Source: a bacterium
GTDB taxonomy: Bacteria; Patescibacteriota; Gracilibacteria; BD1-5; UBA6164
Direction of reading: 5' to 3'
Assembly (NCBI GenBank): GCA_024635485.1
Contig: JAGXIV010000018.1
Coordinates: forward strand, 1-40,450
Length of the DNA stretch: 40,450 nt
Positions 28,540-38,305 of the stretch are shown here, in pieces. Under the pieces are notes generated by a model. That model did not search any database. It was not told the origin of the DNA and saw only the letters and a program-made list of their open reading frames with translations. Numbering within the stretch: the first letter of the stretch is position 1; every line of letters begins with the position of its first letter. Made by a program: the position numbers and the translations under genes.

Positions 28540-29610
28540 ATGCTCATTCACCAAAAACTTCGGGCTTTTACGCTTGTAGAACTTATAGTTGTTATTACTA
28601 TTATTGGAATACTTTCAACCGTATGATTTGTATCATATTCTAATTATTTATCATGAGCGAGAGATTCAAATAGAGTTTCTCAAATGATTAAACTTAATGA
28701 TTCTATCCAGGTTTATTCTGCTAATAAGACACTCCCTCTTCCGGATGATTATATAGAAATAACTGCGAGTGGTGCTAGTAATGTTATAGGGTACCAGTGA
28801 TATCTTGGTGTGGATGTTTTAGAAACTATTGATTATACGAATGGTGGAAAAGACCCTAAAGATCAGAGCTATTATACCTACTATGTTTCAAAAGATAGAT
28901 CAGCATTTCAACTACTTGCTTTACTTGAAGAATCTACAGGTTTAGCATCAAACATACAATTAGGATCATCAGTAAACGCGATAAGTTATGATGAAAGATT
29001 TATTAAAGTATATTGAAAAAAATTAGGGATATTAACATCAACTGCTGCAAGTACTCTCAATACTCCGGTACAAGAAATTACTGGAACAACCAGTGTTGAT
29101 ATTGTAACCACTACCAATACTTATATTGCTCACTTATCTGATGATGATAAGCTTGAATGAACAGGAGCAGTTCTCAGAGCAGCCCTTCCTAATGCAAGTT
29201 GTAAGAGAATTAAACAAGTTGGAAAAGGAACTACAAGCTGAATTTATGCTATTAATCCAACAGGTAGTACGAGTATAAATGCTTACTGTGATATGGATAT
29301 TGCTGGTGGAGGATGGACACTTGTTGCAAGAAGTGTTACAGGAGGAACGTGATGATTTGTTCTTACAACGAGTACAGGATCAGTTACAAACTTAAGTGCA
29401 CCCTATATACTAGCTCCTAGCAACTTGAAATATTCTTCTCAATTATTTACTGCCTACTCATGAAATTATGATATTAGTAAATCGAAAGAAACAGCAACTA
29501 CTTCTGCGAGTTTAGTGCAATCTCCTCATACTCTCAGTGTTTCTCTTATTACTGGTTGAGTTGTGTCTGATGGCTATAATGGGAAGACTGGAATGTTATT
29601 TGTAAAATAA
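28540..29610 (+). CDS. Type IV prepilin-like protein D with fibrinogen-like head
   Basis: 356 residues. Leader MLIHQKLRA then FTLVELIVVITIIGIL; cut after Ala. Residues 35-150 match pilins A and C (LPLPDDYIEITASGAS, DVLETIDYTNGGKDPKD). The head from about residue 219 is akin to that of pilin A: NASCKRIKQVGKG, NAYCDMDIAGGGWTLVARS. It is about 70 residues shorter than A and lacks A's later cysteines. In the shared part this copy often uses GGT or GGA where A and C use TGA. The convergent PilB ATPase lies just downstream, the best functional link in the window between these pilins and a motor. Confidence 0.87.
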
Positions 29611-29623
29611 AAAATAAAACATA

Positions 29624-29658
29624 AAAAAAACTCTGAAGTATATCTTCAGAGTTTTTTT
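29624..29658. terminator. Bidirectional terminator between pilin D and pilB
   Basis: Perfect 15-bp stem AAAAAAACTCTGAAG / CTTCAGAGTTTTTTT, loop TATAT. It overlaps the pilB stop codon (29657-29659). Confidence 0.85.
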
Positions 29659-30967
29659 ATATAACACGAATTATTTCTTCAATCGTAGTAAATCACTTTA
29701 GTGCCTTGAGTATTCCATCCTCTTTCATGGTAATAAGGTCTCCATTTCTGGCTTCATGGATTACTTGTTCCACTGAGCCTCAACCTCTAATGATGTCTCT
29801 TATTCTATCATTGAGGGTGATTATCTCATATACTCCTATTCTTCACTTGTATCCAGAATGATTGCATTCTTCACATCCTTCTCAAACATAGAGTTTCATA
29901 TTTTCACTTGGAAGAATACTCATTCATGTTTCTTGCATCATTGCTTCAATAAGCGCTATATCTTGAGCTGTTTTTTCTCTTTCAATTTTACAGTGCGGAC
30001 AGATTTTTCTCACGAGTCTTTGTGCAATAATGGTATCAAGTGCTGAAGCAAGAATATACGGTTTGAGTCCCATATTTATAATCCTATCTAGAGTATCTGC
30101 TGCTGACTTAGTATGAAGGGTCGAGAGGACAAGATGACCTGTAAGGGAAGCAGATGTGGCTGTTTGAAGTGTTTCGAGATCTCTTATTTCTCCAACCATT
30201 ATGATATCAGGATCTTGTCTTAAACATGCTTTCAGTCCAGAAGCAAAGGTGACTCAGTGTTTATCATCAATTTCAGATTGTACTATTCATTCCAGTTGGT
30301 ATTCTATAGGATCTTCTAGAGTAATAATCTTTTTTTCTCTCGTATTGAGTTTATGGAGCATAGTATAGAGTGTCGTTGTTTTTCAAGAACCAGTTGGACC
30401 AGTCACGAGAACCATTCATGATTTTTTTGAGATAGCTCTTTCTATCATTCTTTTAGAAGTCCAAATAAATCCTAGTTCCTCAAAATTAATAACTGCTTTT
30501 TCTGAATCGAGTATTCTACACACTATATTTTCTCAATAAGCAATTGGAAGCGTAGAGACTCTCACATCAATTTTTTTATTTCACTCTAAATCAAAAGAAT
30601 ATTTCCCGTCTTGTGGAATATTTGAAATATTTAGCTTGAGATTAGAGGCATATTTTAGTCTTTCAACTATTTTTTTATATTCTGCTTTTGTAAGCCTAAA
30701 AATATCTACGAGAACTCCATCAATTCTAAATCGTACAAGAACATAGTCAGCAAAACATTCATAATGTATATCTGAACTTCAAAGTACCAATGCTCAGAGA
30801 GATATATCTTTTAAAACTCATTGTGTATCTTGTTTTGCAAGTCATTCCTTTACTTGTTTTTCTATTTTTTGAAATCGTGATGAAGAATACTCCCGTTCCT
30901 GAGCTTTTTCTAAAATTGCTTCTTTCAATTCTTCTGTGTCGACCTTTTGAGTTGATTTTTGAGCCAT
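29657..30967 (-). CDS. pilB: Type IV pilus/type II secretion assembly ATPase (PilB/GspE)
   Basis: 436 residues. It powers pilus extension. N-terminal helical part (about 1-60), then the N2 domain with [19 protein letters not shown] (split [16 protein letters not shown]), Walker A GPTGSGKTT with TGA as its second-last Gly (codon 195, bases 30383-30385), Asp box TLEDPIEYQ, Walker [16 protein letters not shown], His box [14 protein letters not shown], and a zinc tetracysteine KICPHCK / [11 protein letters not shown]. Shorter than typical PilB because the N1 domain is reduced. It faces pilin D convergently. No PilC, PilM-Q or peptidase gene is in the window. Confidence 0.93.
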
Positions 30968-31137
30968 ATTGGTGAATTAATAATCATTAAATTAAGTCTA
31001 TCATATTTATGATATAAAAACAAAATTCTACTCTCTCATTCTCATAAATGTGAGATAGAAGGAAGTTGGCATTTTTTTGGAGTCTCTTGTAAAATATGTT
31101 ATTATTTTATATATATTTACTTATCGATATCTAATTC

Positions 31138-32655
31138 ATGGAGGGTGAAAAAAAAGTATTTGTTTCAGTTGATGGAGGACTGAGTGGAAATAAGAGAAGG
31201 AACCTTCATCTTACGGTAGGACTTCTCAGCTTTTCTACGATGATGTTCCATTTTACCACGGTATATTTTTTCACGCTTCAATTACAATCTTTGGCTCTTG
31301 TTTGAATATTTCTTTGACTTGGAAATTTATTTGCGTTTCTTTTCGATGTACCAATAGGTATCATGCAATATTATTTTCATTCCAAGACGCTCTATTTATT
31401 TGGGGTGATATCTCAAATTATTGCAATACTTATATTTTGAAACTTTATATTTGATGTTACAAACTTTATAGCCAGTAGTGTATCTGAGAATGCCGGGATA
31501 TTGGAATGAGTCATGCAGTTTTTTCTCTGAAGTGGAGTGAATCTGGTTCTTCTTTTAATTGCTGCAATGTGTTATGGATTTACCAAGGAAGTCAATGATA
31601 TAACTAATATCTCTTACGTTCTCAGCAATGCAACTCCTGATCAATATAAATCTATTATAGCTCAGAATAATCTCTTTACAGGAATTGGTTCTTTTCTTGG
31701 TCTGCTCTCTGCTTGATTTATTTTAACATTTTCTCCTAAACTTATAATTTTTCATATTCTTGTAATTATTATTCTGATATTTGTTCTTATGTATCGTTAT
31801 TTTGATAACGAGAAATCAACACTTAATATACATGAAGTAAAGAAATTCCAAGTGTATTTTACCAAAGATTTTTTGAATCAAACAAAAGAAAATGTTGTAC
31901 AGTCTGTCAGTAAATTAGATCTAAAAAATACCCTCAGCCAGAAGAGCTTTGTCTTCTTAAATCCAATCAAAGTCTCAAATGACATGATCACCATCTCTGA
32001 AATGAAATCAAGAACTTTAGAGAGTTTTAAAGAAATATACGAGACACTATGATATGCTTCTCGCAGTTATATTATAGTATACTGGTCATTTATAATGCTT
32101 TTAACCTTTTGATTTTGGGATACTTTTGCTACAACGTTTCTTATTGATTTTCTTGATCAAGTTCGGTCTGGTTGGAGTTTTATTCTACTTGGTATAATCG
32201 CTATTCCTGCTTTTGCTCTTCAGGATTTATTTTGAAAAATTGCTGATAGAGTTGGAGTTTTTAAAGTTGCAATTATCTGACTTATATTATCTGGAACATC
32301 ACTTATAATTATGTCATTTTTTACAAAAGATATTCAATTCTTTGTAGTTATGTGACTCGCACTTGTTAATTCTGTATGATATTCTATATGTATGAGTCTA
32401 TCGGTGGCAACTTTTTTGGAGACCTATAATATTACTTACGCAGAAAAAAAGTGACTCAAGCAAATTGATGCAAATGCTTCTGCGGCTCCTATGAAAATTC
32501 TTCAAAACTTTGCAAATGTCGTAGGATTATTCTTGTGAGGACTCATATTGTCACTCGCATGATATGGTGGATTCTTCTTTACATTTGGACTCTTTATTAT
32601 TTGATTTTTATTCTGGTCCCTTTTTCATGCGACAAAAATAAAATCTCAAAATTAA
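31138..32655 (+). CDS. Major facilitator superfamily transporter
   Basis: 505 residues with about twelve hydrophobic helices in two halves. They are separated by an unusually long soluble segment (about 215-310: DNEKSTLNIHEVKKFQVYF, DLKNTLSQKSFVFLNP, MKSRTLESFKEIYETL). Between helices 2 and 3 lies GLGNLFAFLFDVPIGIMQYYF, an MFS motif A-like loop. The second half has the motif-A-like loop ALQDLFGKIADRVGVFK. Its substrate is unknown. Upstream, TTGTAA and a TATATAT -10-like stretch lie within 50 bases of the ATG. It is followed by a small membrane gene after a 68-base gap. Confidence 0.8.
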
Positions 32656-32723
32656 TGTGTATTATTTTGACGTAGGACAGAGAGTATGAGATACTAAGAG
32701 CATATATATTTTTACATATTTTC

Positions 32724-32966
32724 ATGGTAGAGCGAGCTATTAAAAACTATTATACATTCTTTGACGAACGATTTAAAAATAGTACCTTTGTTGTTCTCGC
32801 AATTGCAGTTGTCATCATGAGTGTTGGTTCTCTTGTCTGAGGAGTGAATGCTTGAAGTATTCAAGCTAATACTTTACATGTTTCTCAGTCATTTCCTTCA
32901 AACTCAACTATCATAGTTATAGATGGACAAAAATACGGAATAGAGCTTACAAAAATATCTGAATAA
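32724..32966 (+). CDS. Small membrane protein, 80 residues
   Basis: A short cytoplasmic start (RAIKNYYTFFDERFKNS), one transmembrane helix (TFVVLAIAVVIMSVGSLVGG) and a small outer part (TLHVSQSFPSNSTIIVIDG, then YGIELTKISE). No family recognised. Two glycines are TGA. It is followed by a terminator and may be co-transcribed with the MFS gene, though the gap is 68 bases. Confidence 0.65.
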
Positions 32967-32997
32967 AAATATTCCTCATAAAATTCACATAAGTTTT

Positions 32998-33023
32998 ATC
33001 TCTCAGTTTTGAGAGATTTTTTT
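32998..33023 (+). terminator. Terminator after the small membrane gene
   Basis: 7-bp stem ATCTCTC / GAGAGAT, loop AGTTTT, T-run; the convergent gene's stop codon starts in the T-run. Confidence 0.7.
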
Positions 33024-33306
33024 ATGAAACAAAGGTAAATTTTAAATCCAAAAGAGAAGGGAATCACATTTTTTTAAGTTTGGTATCAAGTGATGAGTGA
33101 ATCGTTCCACTCAAAAGTAGGAGCTCACTATTAACTAGTTGATTTTGCGTTTTAACGATAATTTTTTTTCAACGTATCTGAACTGATTTCACAATGATAG
33201 TGTTATTCATAGTATTTTGATACGTTTCTTGAACACAATGAGCAATGAGAGAAAGAACGGTAATTTCATCTCTTGAGTTTTTACGAAGTGATCTCGATAT
33301 ATCCAT
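33022..33306 (-). CDS. DUF721/DciA-like small protein
   Basis: 94 residues. SLRKNSRDEITVLSLIAH is helical, then a two-strand unit SVQIRGKKIIVKTQNQLVNSELLLL, where the part RGKKIIVKTQNQLVNSEL resembles the core of DUF721 ('V-x-x-G-x-L-x-V-x-x-x-s-x-x-x-x-x-E-L'). DciA, of that family, loads the replicative helicase in most bacteria. The match is short, so the call is tentative. Last gene of the operon from 37643; 7 bases follow the RsmI stop. Confidence 0.5.
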
Positions 33307-33313
33307 CTTTTTT

Positions 33314-33976
33314 TTAAATGAGTATGACAAATTCTCCTTTTATTTTTCAGGAATTTTCTAAAAAATATTTCTGTACTTCTTCTACACTACCTCTTTGATA
33401 GTCTTCAAATTTCTTGGTAAGTTCTCTCCCAACTACTATATGATGTTCTGGTCCAAAGTAAGTCGATATGTCTTTCAGTGTTTTTTGAAGTCGATGAACA
33501 CTTTCATAAATTACAATGGTTTCAGTTTTATTTTCTGATATTCGCTTCAATAAGGTTTGTCGTCATTTCTTTACAGGAAGAAATCAGAGATACAAGAAAT
33601 GATGAGAACTCATTCAGCTGGCACTCAGTGCTGTTATAACTGCGCTTGGTCCAGGAAGTGCTGTAATCTCAATTCATTTTTCTAATACAGCTTGGACCAG
33701 AGCATACCCTGGATCAGAGATACCTGGAGTTCCAGCATCAGAAATGAGAGCTACATTTTTCTCATTTTGTAGCATATCAATAATTTTTTCTACTTTTGAA
33801 ATTCCAGAATGAGAATGATAAGAGAGAGTAGGGGTATCTATTTCGTAGTGCTTCAGAAGTACTCAACTCGTTCTTGTATCTTCACAGGCAATATAGTCTA
33901 CTTCTTTCAGAATTCTCACGGCACGAAAACTCATATCTTCAAGATTTCAAATTGGGGTAGGAACGATATAGAACAT
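33314..33976 (-). CDS. rsmI: 16S rRNA 2'-O-ribose C1402 methyltransferase
   Basis: 220 residues. Tetrapyrrole-methylase-fold enzyme; methylates C1402 in the ribosomal decoding centre with SAM. Motifs: VPTPIGNLEDMSFRAVRIL (G is TGA), YIACEDTRTSGVLLKHY, LISDAGTPGISDPGYALV, LPGPSAVITALSASG, FLYLGFLPVKKG, IVIYESVHRLQKTL, IVVGRELTKKFEDYQRG, ending KGEFVILI. It lacks the longer C-terminal domain of E. coli RsmI, as many small versions do. It lies in the minus-strand operon, 38 bases after the coiled-coil gene. Confidence 0.94.
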
Positions 33977-34014
33977 AAGTTTTTTATTGGTATTAGAACA
34001 CAGATACTTAATTT

Positions 34015-34455
34015 TTACTTTTTACCTATTCTTGAAAGTCTTTCTTTGATAGTATTGAAATCATAGTTTACATTACTGACTACTTTTTCCGTTTCTTTTT
34101 TGGTAAGTTCGAGTTTTTTATCTGAGTCTTGTTTGAATTCTCAGAGTTTTTTATCAAATTTATCTTCAATATTTTTAATAAGTTCTCCTTGTTTGTTTAA
34201 GAGCTTTGACTTGAGTTCATACACTTCTGTTTCTAAATTTCTAATTCTTCTATTCGTAAATACTTTTCCAAAACTGAGTCCTGCCCAGATAAGTCACATA
34301 TATAATATGAAAAATAAAGTGATAGATATAACAATTGGAATATCAAATCGAAATAACCAAAAGAAATTTATTTCTCTCGAGAGTGAAAATATTCAGATAT
34401 TAATAATCAATAGTGCTATATAGATGATAGCAGGAACAATAAGGAGAAGTTTCAT
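34015..34455 (-). CDS. Small membrane protein with coiled-coil tail
   Basis: 146 residues. Two transmembrane helices (LLLIVPAIIYIALLIINIG; IVISITLFFILYMGLIWAG) with a FWLFRFDIP loop, then a heptad-rich charged tail from about residue 70: RIRNLETEVYELKSKLLNKQ and EFKQDSDKKLELTKKETEK. The layout is like LapA/YtxH-type proteins, but I assign no family. A coding neighbour to rsmI and a DUF721-like gene. Confidence 0.7.
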
Positions 34456-34477
34456 CTTATTTTAATAATGAAGTAAA

Positions 34478-35209
34478 TTACTCAGAATCCATGAGGGTAT
34501 ATATTAGACAATTTTTCTCATATAAATTTCAGATGCAGAGTTCGCGAGATAATTTTGTATCTTGTAAGCTGAGACTTCATTGGTGACGTTTTTCTCATAT
34601 AGACTCTGAGTTTACAAGCTGTTCTAATTGTAGGAAAAAATCACTATCTAGCAAGGATTTTTGCAAAGAGGGAGTTGATCGTAGATATAGAGAAAAATGC
34701 AGAAGATATATACCATTTATCTCATTTGTTTTTATTTTTTGCAGTACTGCATAAAGTCTTCATAGTCAGAGTATATATTGTTTTGATACGACACTATATA
34801 AGCTCTTTTCTAATATTTTATTTTCAGGAGAATGAGAAATTCATTTTTCCTGGAGATACTTTCTAAATCACTTTGTTATCTTTTCTTCGACTAATAGGTC
34901 TAAAACTTTTTGATATCATATAATTACAGCTGTCCCATCTAGGTGATATCCATGTATCATATGTTCATAGAGAATTTCAGATGAGCTAATATTTTCTATT
35001 ATTCCATTTGGTATTTCTTGTGGAGTAAAATCTGAAAAGAATTTCTGTATCTTCTCTGTTATATTATTTTCTTCTCATTCTATTTTTGCAGACTCATTAT
35101 ATACTAAATTTTTGCGTACTTCTTCTGCGTTTTTAATTTCTCTACTCATCCAATCCTGTGCATGTTCGAGCTTTTTTTGTAAATCTTGGGGTCTTAATGA
35201 ATCTGTCAT
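34478..35209 (-). CDS. Helical protein of unknown function, 243 residues
   Basis: 243 residues, seen only with TGA as Gly. N-terminal amphipathic helix (RPQDLQKKLEHAQDWMSRE, NAEEVRKNLVYNE); PQEIPNGIIENISSSEIL; GYHLDGTAVIIGYQKVLDLL in the centre; the C-terminal part is helical and leucine-rich (LHFSLYLRSTPSLQKSLLDS). No signal peptide and no membrane helix. It starts 7 bases after the VirD4-like ATPase stop, so it may be a partner protein. No family recognised. Confidence 0.65.
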
Positions 35210-35216
35210 AAAAATG

Positions 35217-37643
35217 TTACATTATTCAAATTCTATATTCAATTTCCTTTGAAACAAAGGCTTTATCTCTTCCGTACTTGAGTCGTGAAAGTTCAATCAA
35301 AGCTTTTGCAATTTTAGGATCTCAGGCATCTAGATACGGGTTTGTTGGAATGATTGAAAAGGGAGTAGACGGTTGATTATCTATCGCGAGTTTCATTACT
35401 CCTTTGAACTTATCCATATTAATGAGATCAGTATCAGAAAAGGTAGGCTGGAAATATTTTGCCATAAACTCTCCATCTTCTGGACCGACTTTATAACTCA
35501 TCACACTTCCCACATTCCCAAAGATAGCATTTTTAAGATTGAGACTTGATTTAGTAAGTGCATCTGACTTTTCTAATTGTCCTAAGTATTGATGTGCTAA
35601 AATAAGTCACAGTCGATATTTTCGTGCTTCAGAAAGTATCGACTCGATTGAAGGCGTAACATAGTTTTGAAACTCATCAATATAGAGGTAAAAGTCTTTT
35701 CTTTGATCTTTTTCCATACGTTGACGTTGCATAGCAGCTGTTTGAATTTTACTTACTATAATCATACCCAGAAGCTGAGAATTAATATCTCAAATAAGCC
35801 CTTTTGAAAGATTGAGAAGTATTATTTTTCATTCTTGCATACATTGCGCAATATTAAAGGAACTTTTTGTTTGTCCAATAATATTTCTCATAGTGGAGTT
35901 TGTGATAAACCCTGAGAATTTTGCTGCAAAATAAGGAATAATTTCTTGTTTTTCTCTTTGCCCCATAGAAGCATATGTTTTTTCCCACCATGCTTTAACA
36001 ATTGGATTTTTTACATTTCGAACATGGTCTTTTTGAAAGTCGTCATCTGTAAAAAGTCTGATTATATCTGTGAGTGCACCACCTTGAGGGTATTCCATCA
36101 GAGTGAGACATCCATTTAAGAAGTAATCTTGAAGTCGTGGACCAAACACTTCGTTTCAAAAGAGTTTAATCATTATATTTGTTGCGTCTTGAGCCACCAT
36201 ATCTCGTTCTTCTGGAAGCGCTTCTAGAAGATTGAGACCAATAGGTCGACTCTCATCTGATGGATCAAATATGATAACATCATCTGCTCTTTCTCGAGGT
36301 ATGAAGGGAAGAAGGTCTTTTACAAGATCTCCATGTGGATCCATAACAGCAAGCCCTTCTCAGTTTTTAAAATCCTGTCTCGCCATAGCTTGGAGAATAG
36401 AAGATTTTCAAGTACCAGTTTGTCCAATAACATAAAAATGTCTAAACCTATCTTCTGTTTTTATTCGGATTTCTTTTTTTATTCCTCTATGAATATTTTC
36501 TCAAAGTAAGAGTCCTTCTTTTGGTATATCGTTAGGAGCTTTTACTATTTTAAAGTTTTGCCACTTAATTTCTGGAGTTTCATTATACCTAATATGTGGA
36601 AAGTGAAAAAGTGATGCAAGTTCTTCTGTATTGAGAATCATTTTCTTTAACCAAAATGGCTTTGAAAAATATCTATAGATATAGTTTTTAATGAGTATTT
36701 TTTGACTATGATAGATAGTTGGAGCAAATTTATTGAAGTCAGGATGTGAAAATTGTGTAAAACTACTTATAACATTCTTGAGTTCTATTTCTGTATCCGA
36801 TTGTTTATTTCACGTCGTAATAATTCTGATAATTACTTCATAGCCAGTTTTATCTCATTTTTCATCAACCGTTTTTGCTCTTTCTTGGGTGAGTGCACTT
36901 GATGTATTGTCTCATGGACTTTTATCATCAGAACTTTCATTTTGAAAAAACATTTCAAAAAAGAATCCAATGAGCTTCAATGGATTTAAGTTGAATCCTG
37001 AATTTTTTGAATGCATCATCGTGCTTGATATTTTTGCAGACTTACTTTGCCAATCATCATCAATAGGTTTAACGAGGATTTGAATAGCAGCCGATTGGTC
37101 TTCTTCAAGCTTAGAAAAAGCATTTGTAATATTATTTATTGGATCTGATTCAAGCTTTTGATATGTTTTGATAGGGTATGGAAAAATTCTTTTTGTATTC
37201 AGGTAACTTGTTGCAAATGCTTTTCTGTTTTCAAAGATATTTACTTCTTTCGTTTCTTCCACAATTGCGTCAGGATAAAAACCATTTATCTGTTTTTCTA
37301 ATAGTTTTTTATAATCTTTAGAACAGGTAATATAAAAAAATATTTCGCTGTCATGAGCTATATATTCAAATGTTAGAATATCTTGTCATAGTATTTTTTT
37401 GAGAATTTTTGATGAATGAGTACTTTTGAGTGATGCCAGGAGCTGTTCCATCAGACCAATCATTTCTTTAAAATCTTTCGTTGTTTCTTTTTTGCTATCG
37501 GAGTCAGAGTTCTTTTTTGGAAGGGTTACACGAAGAAAAACCGTTTTGAGTGTACGGCTATAGTTATATCGCTTCTTTGACACATAGATCAAAAGAGAAA
37601 CAGAAATAATTATCAGGGAAAGTAAACTTATAATTTCAAGCAT
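35217..37643 (-). CDS. VirD4/TraG-like (type IV secretion coupling) ATPase
   Basis: 808 residues. N-terminal helix (LEIISLLSLIIISVSLLIYV), a charged region to about residue 400, then a FtsK/HerA-type motor: Walker A GQTGTGKSS (codon 412 is TGA, bases 36408-36410), DPHGDLVKDLLPFIP, IIFDPSDESRPIGLN, Walker B FYLYIDEFQNYV, ILAHQYLGQLE (sensor/Gln). It resembles TraG/VirD4 and DUF87 proteins common in CPR genomes. No relaxase, VirB4 or other conjugation gene is near, so an envelope or DNA-uptake role is as likely as conjugation. First gene of a five-gene minus-strand operon; tail ends EYRIGIM. Confidence 0.85.
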
Positions 37644-37835
37644 ATATTTGGGTTATATACATATAGTATACTCTATATTATCAAAATAATAAATCAAAAC
37701 ACGTCATAAAAACTAAAAATATTTTGACGAATGAGTATATATGTCTAAAGACTAAGAATATTCTTGTTTTTTTCTCTTTGACTTTCACTTCTTTTTTCTA
37801 AAATAAGTACTATTAATATTTTTACTTATCTTGCG

Positions 37836-38282
37836 TTGAAAATCCTTTTTCTTGATAATATTCGAAGTATGCAAAATGTTGGGGCATTGTTTCGAAATGC
37901 AGACTGATCTGGTTTTGAAAAAATATTCCTCACCGGTTGTACTCCTACTCCACCAAGAAAAGAAATATCTAAAACAGCTCTTGGATGAGAAAAAACTATC
38001 GATTGGGAATATTATAGCAATGCACTGGAATGTTTAGATGAGCTCAAAAATCAGTGATTTACCATATATAGTATAGAACTTGATACAAAAAGTATCGATT
38101 ACAAGGAACTTTTTTGAAATACTCCAGCTAACTTAGTCCTTATATTATGAAATGAAATAGCTGGTGTTCAAAGAACTTTGCTTGATGAATCAGACGAAAT
38201 AGTTATGATACCTATGTTATGAAAAAAAGAATCTCTCAATGTTTCTGTCGCAGGATGAATTGTTATGTACGCAACGGTATAA
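37836..38282 (+). CDS. TrmH/SpoU family RNA 2'-O-methyltransferase
   Basis: 148 residues from a TTG start (LKILFLDNIRSMQNVGALF). The first in-frame ATG, at 37872, would cut the conserved NIRSMxNVG start. SpoU motifs: NIRSMQNVGALFRNADGSG (motif 1), VLILGNEIAGVQ (motif 2) and PMLGKKESLNVSVAGGI (motif 3), which form the trefoil-knot SAM site. ADGSG, LGNE, LGKK and AGG glycines are partly TGA. RNA target unknown (tRNA or rRNA). Upstream about 190 bases hold no other gene; the start of the ATPase operon diverges from it. The next gene begins 24 bases downstream. Confidence 0.88.
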
Positions 38283-38293
38283 AATTATAAATT

Positions 38294-38298
38294 AAGGA
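38294..38298 (+). promoter_or_regulatory. Ribosome binding site supporting a TTG start
   Basis: AAGGA, 7 bases before TTG at 38306. Most genes in this window lack a clear Shine-Dalgarno, so it helps to fix this start. Confidence 0.45.
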
Positions 38299-38305
38299 AA
38301 AATTT

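Noticed and set aside
35217-37643. Integrated conjugative element around the VirD4-like ATPase.
   Set aside because: No relaxase, VirB4, integrase or attachment repeats nearby; the rest of the operon is rsmI and small housekeeping-like genes.
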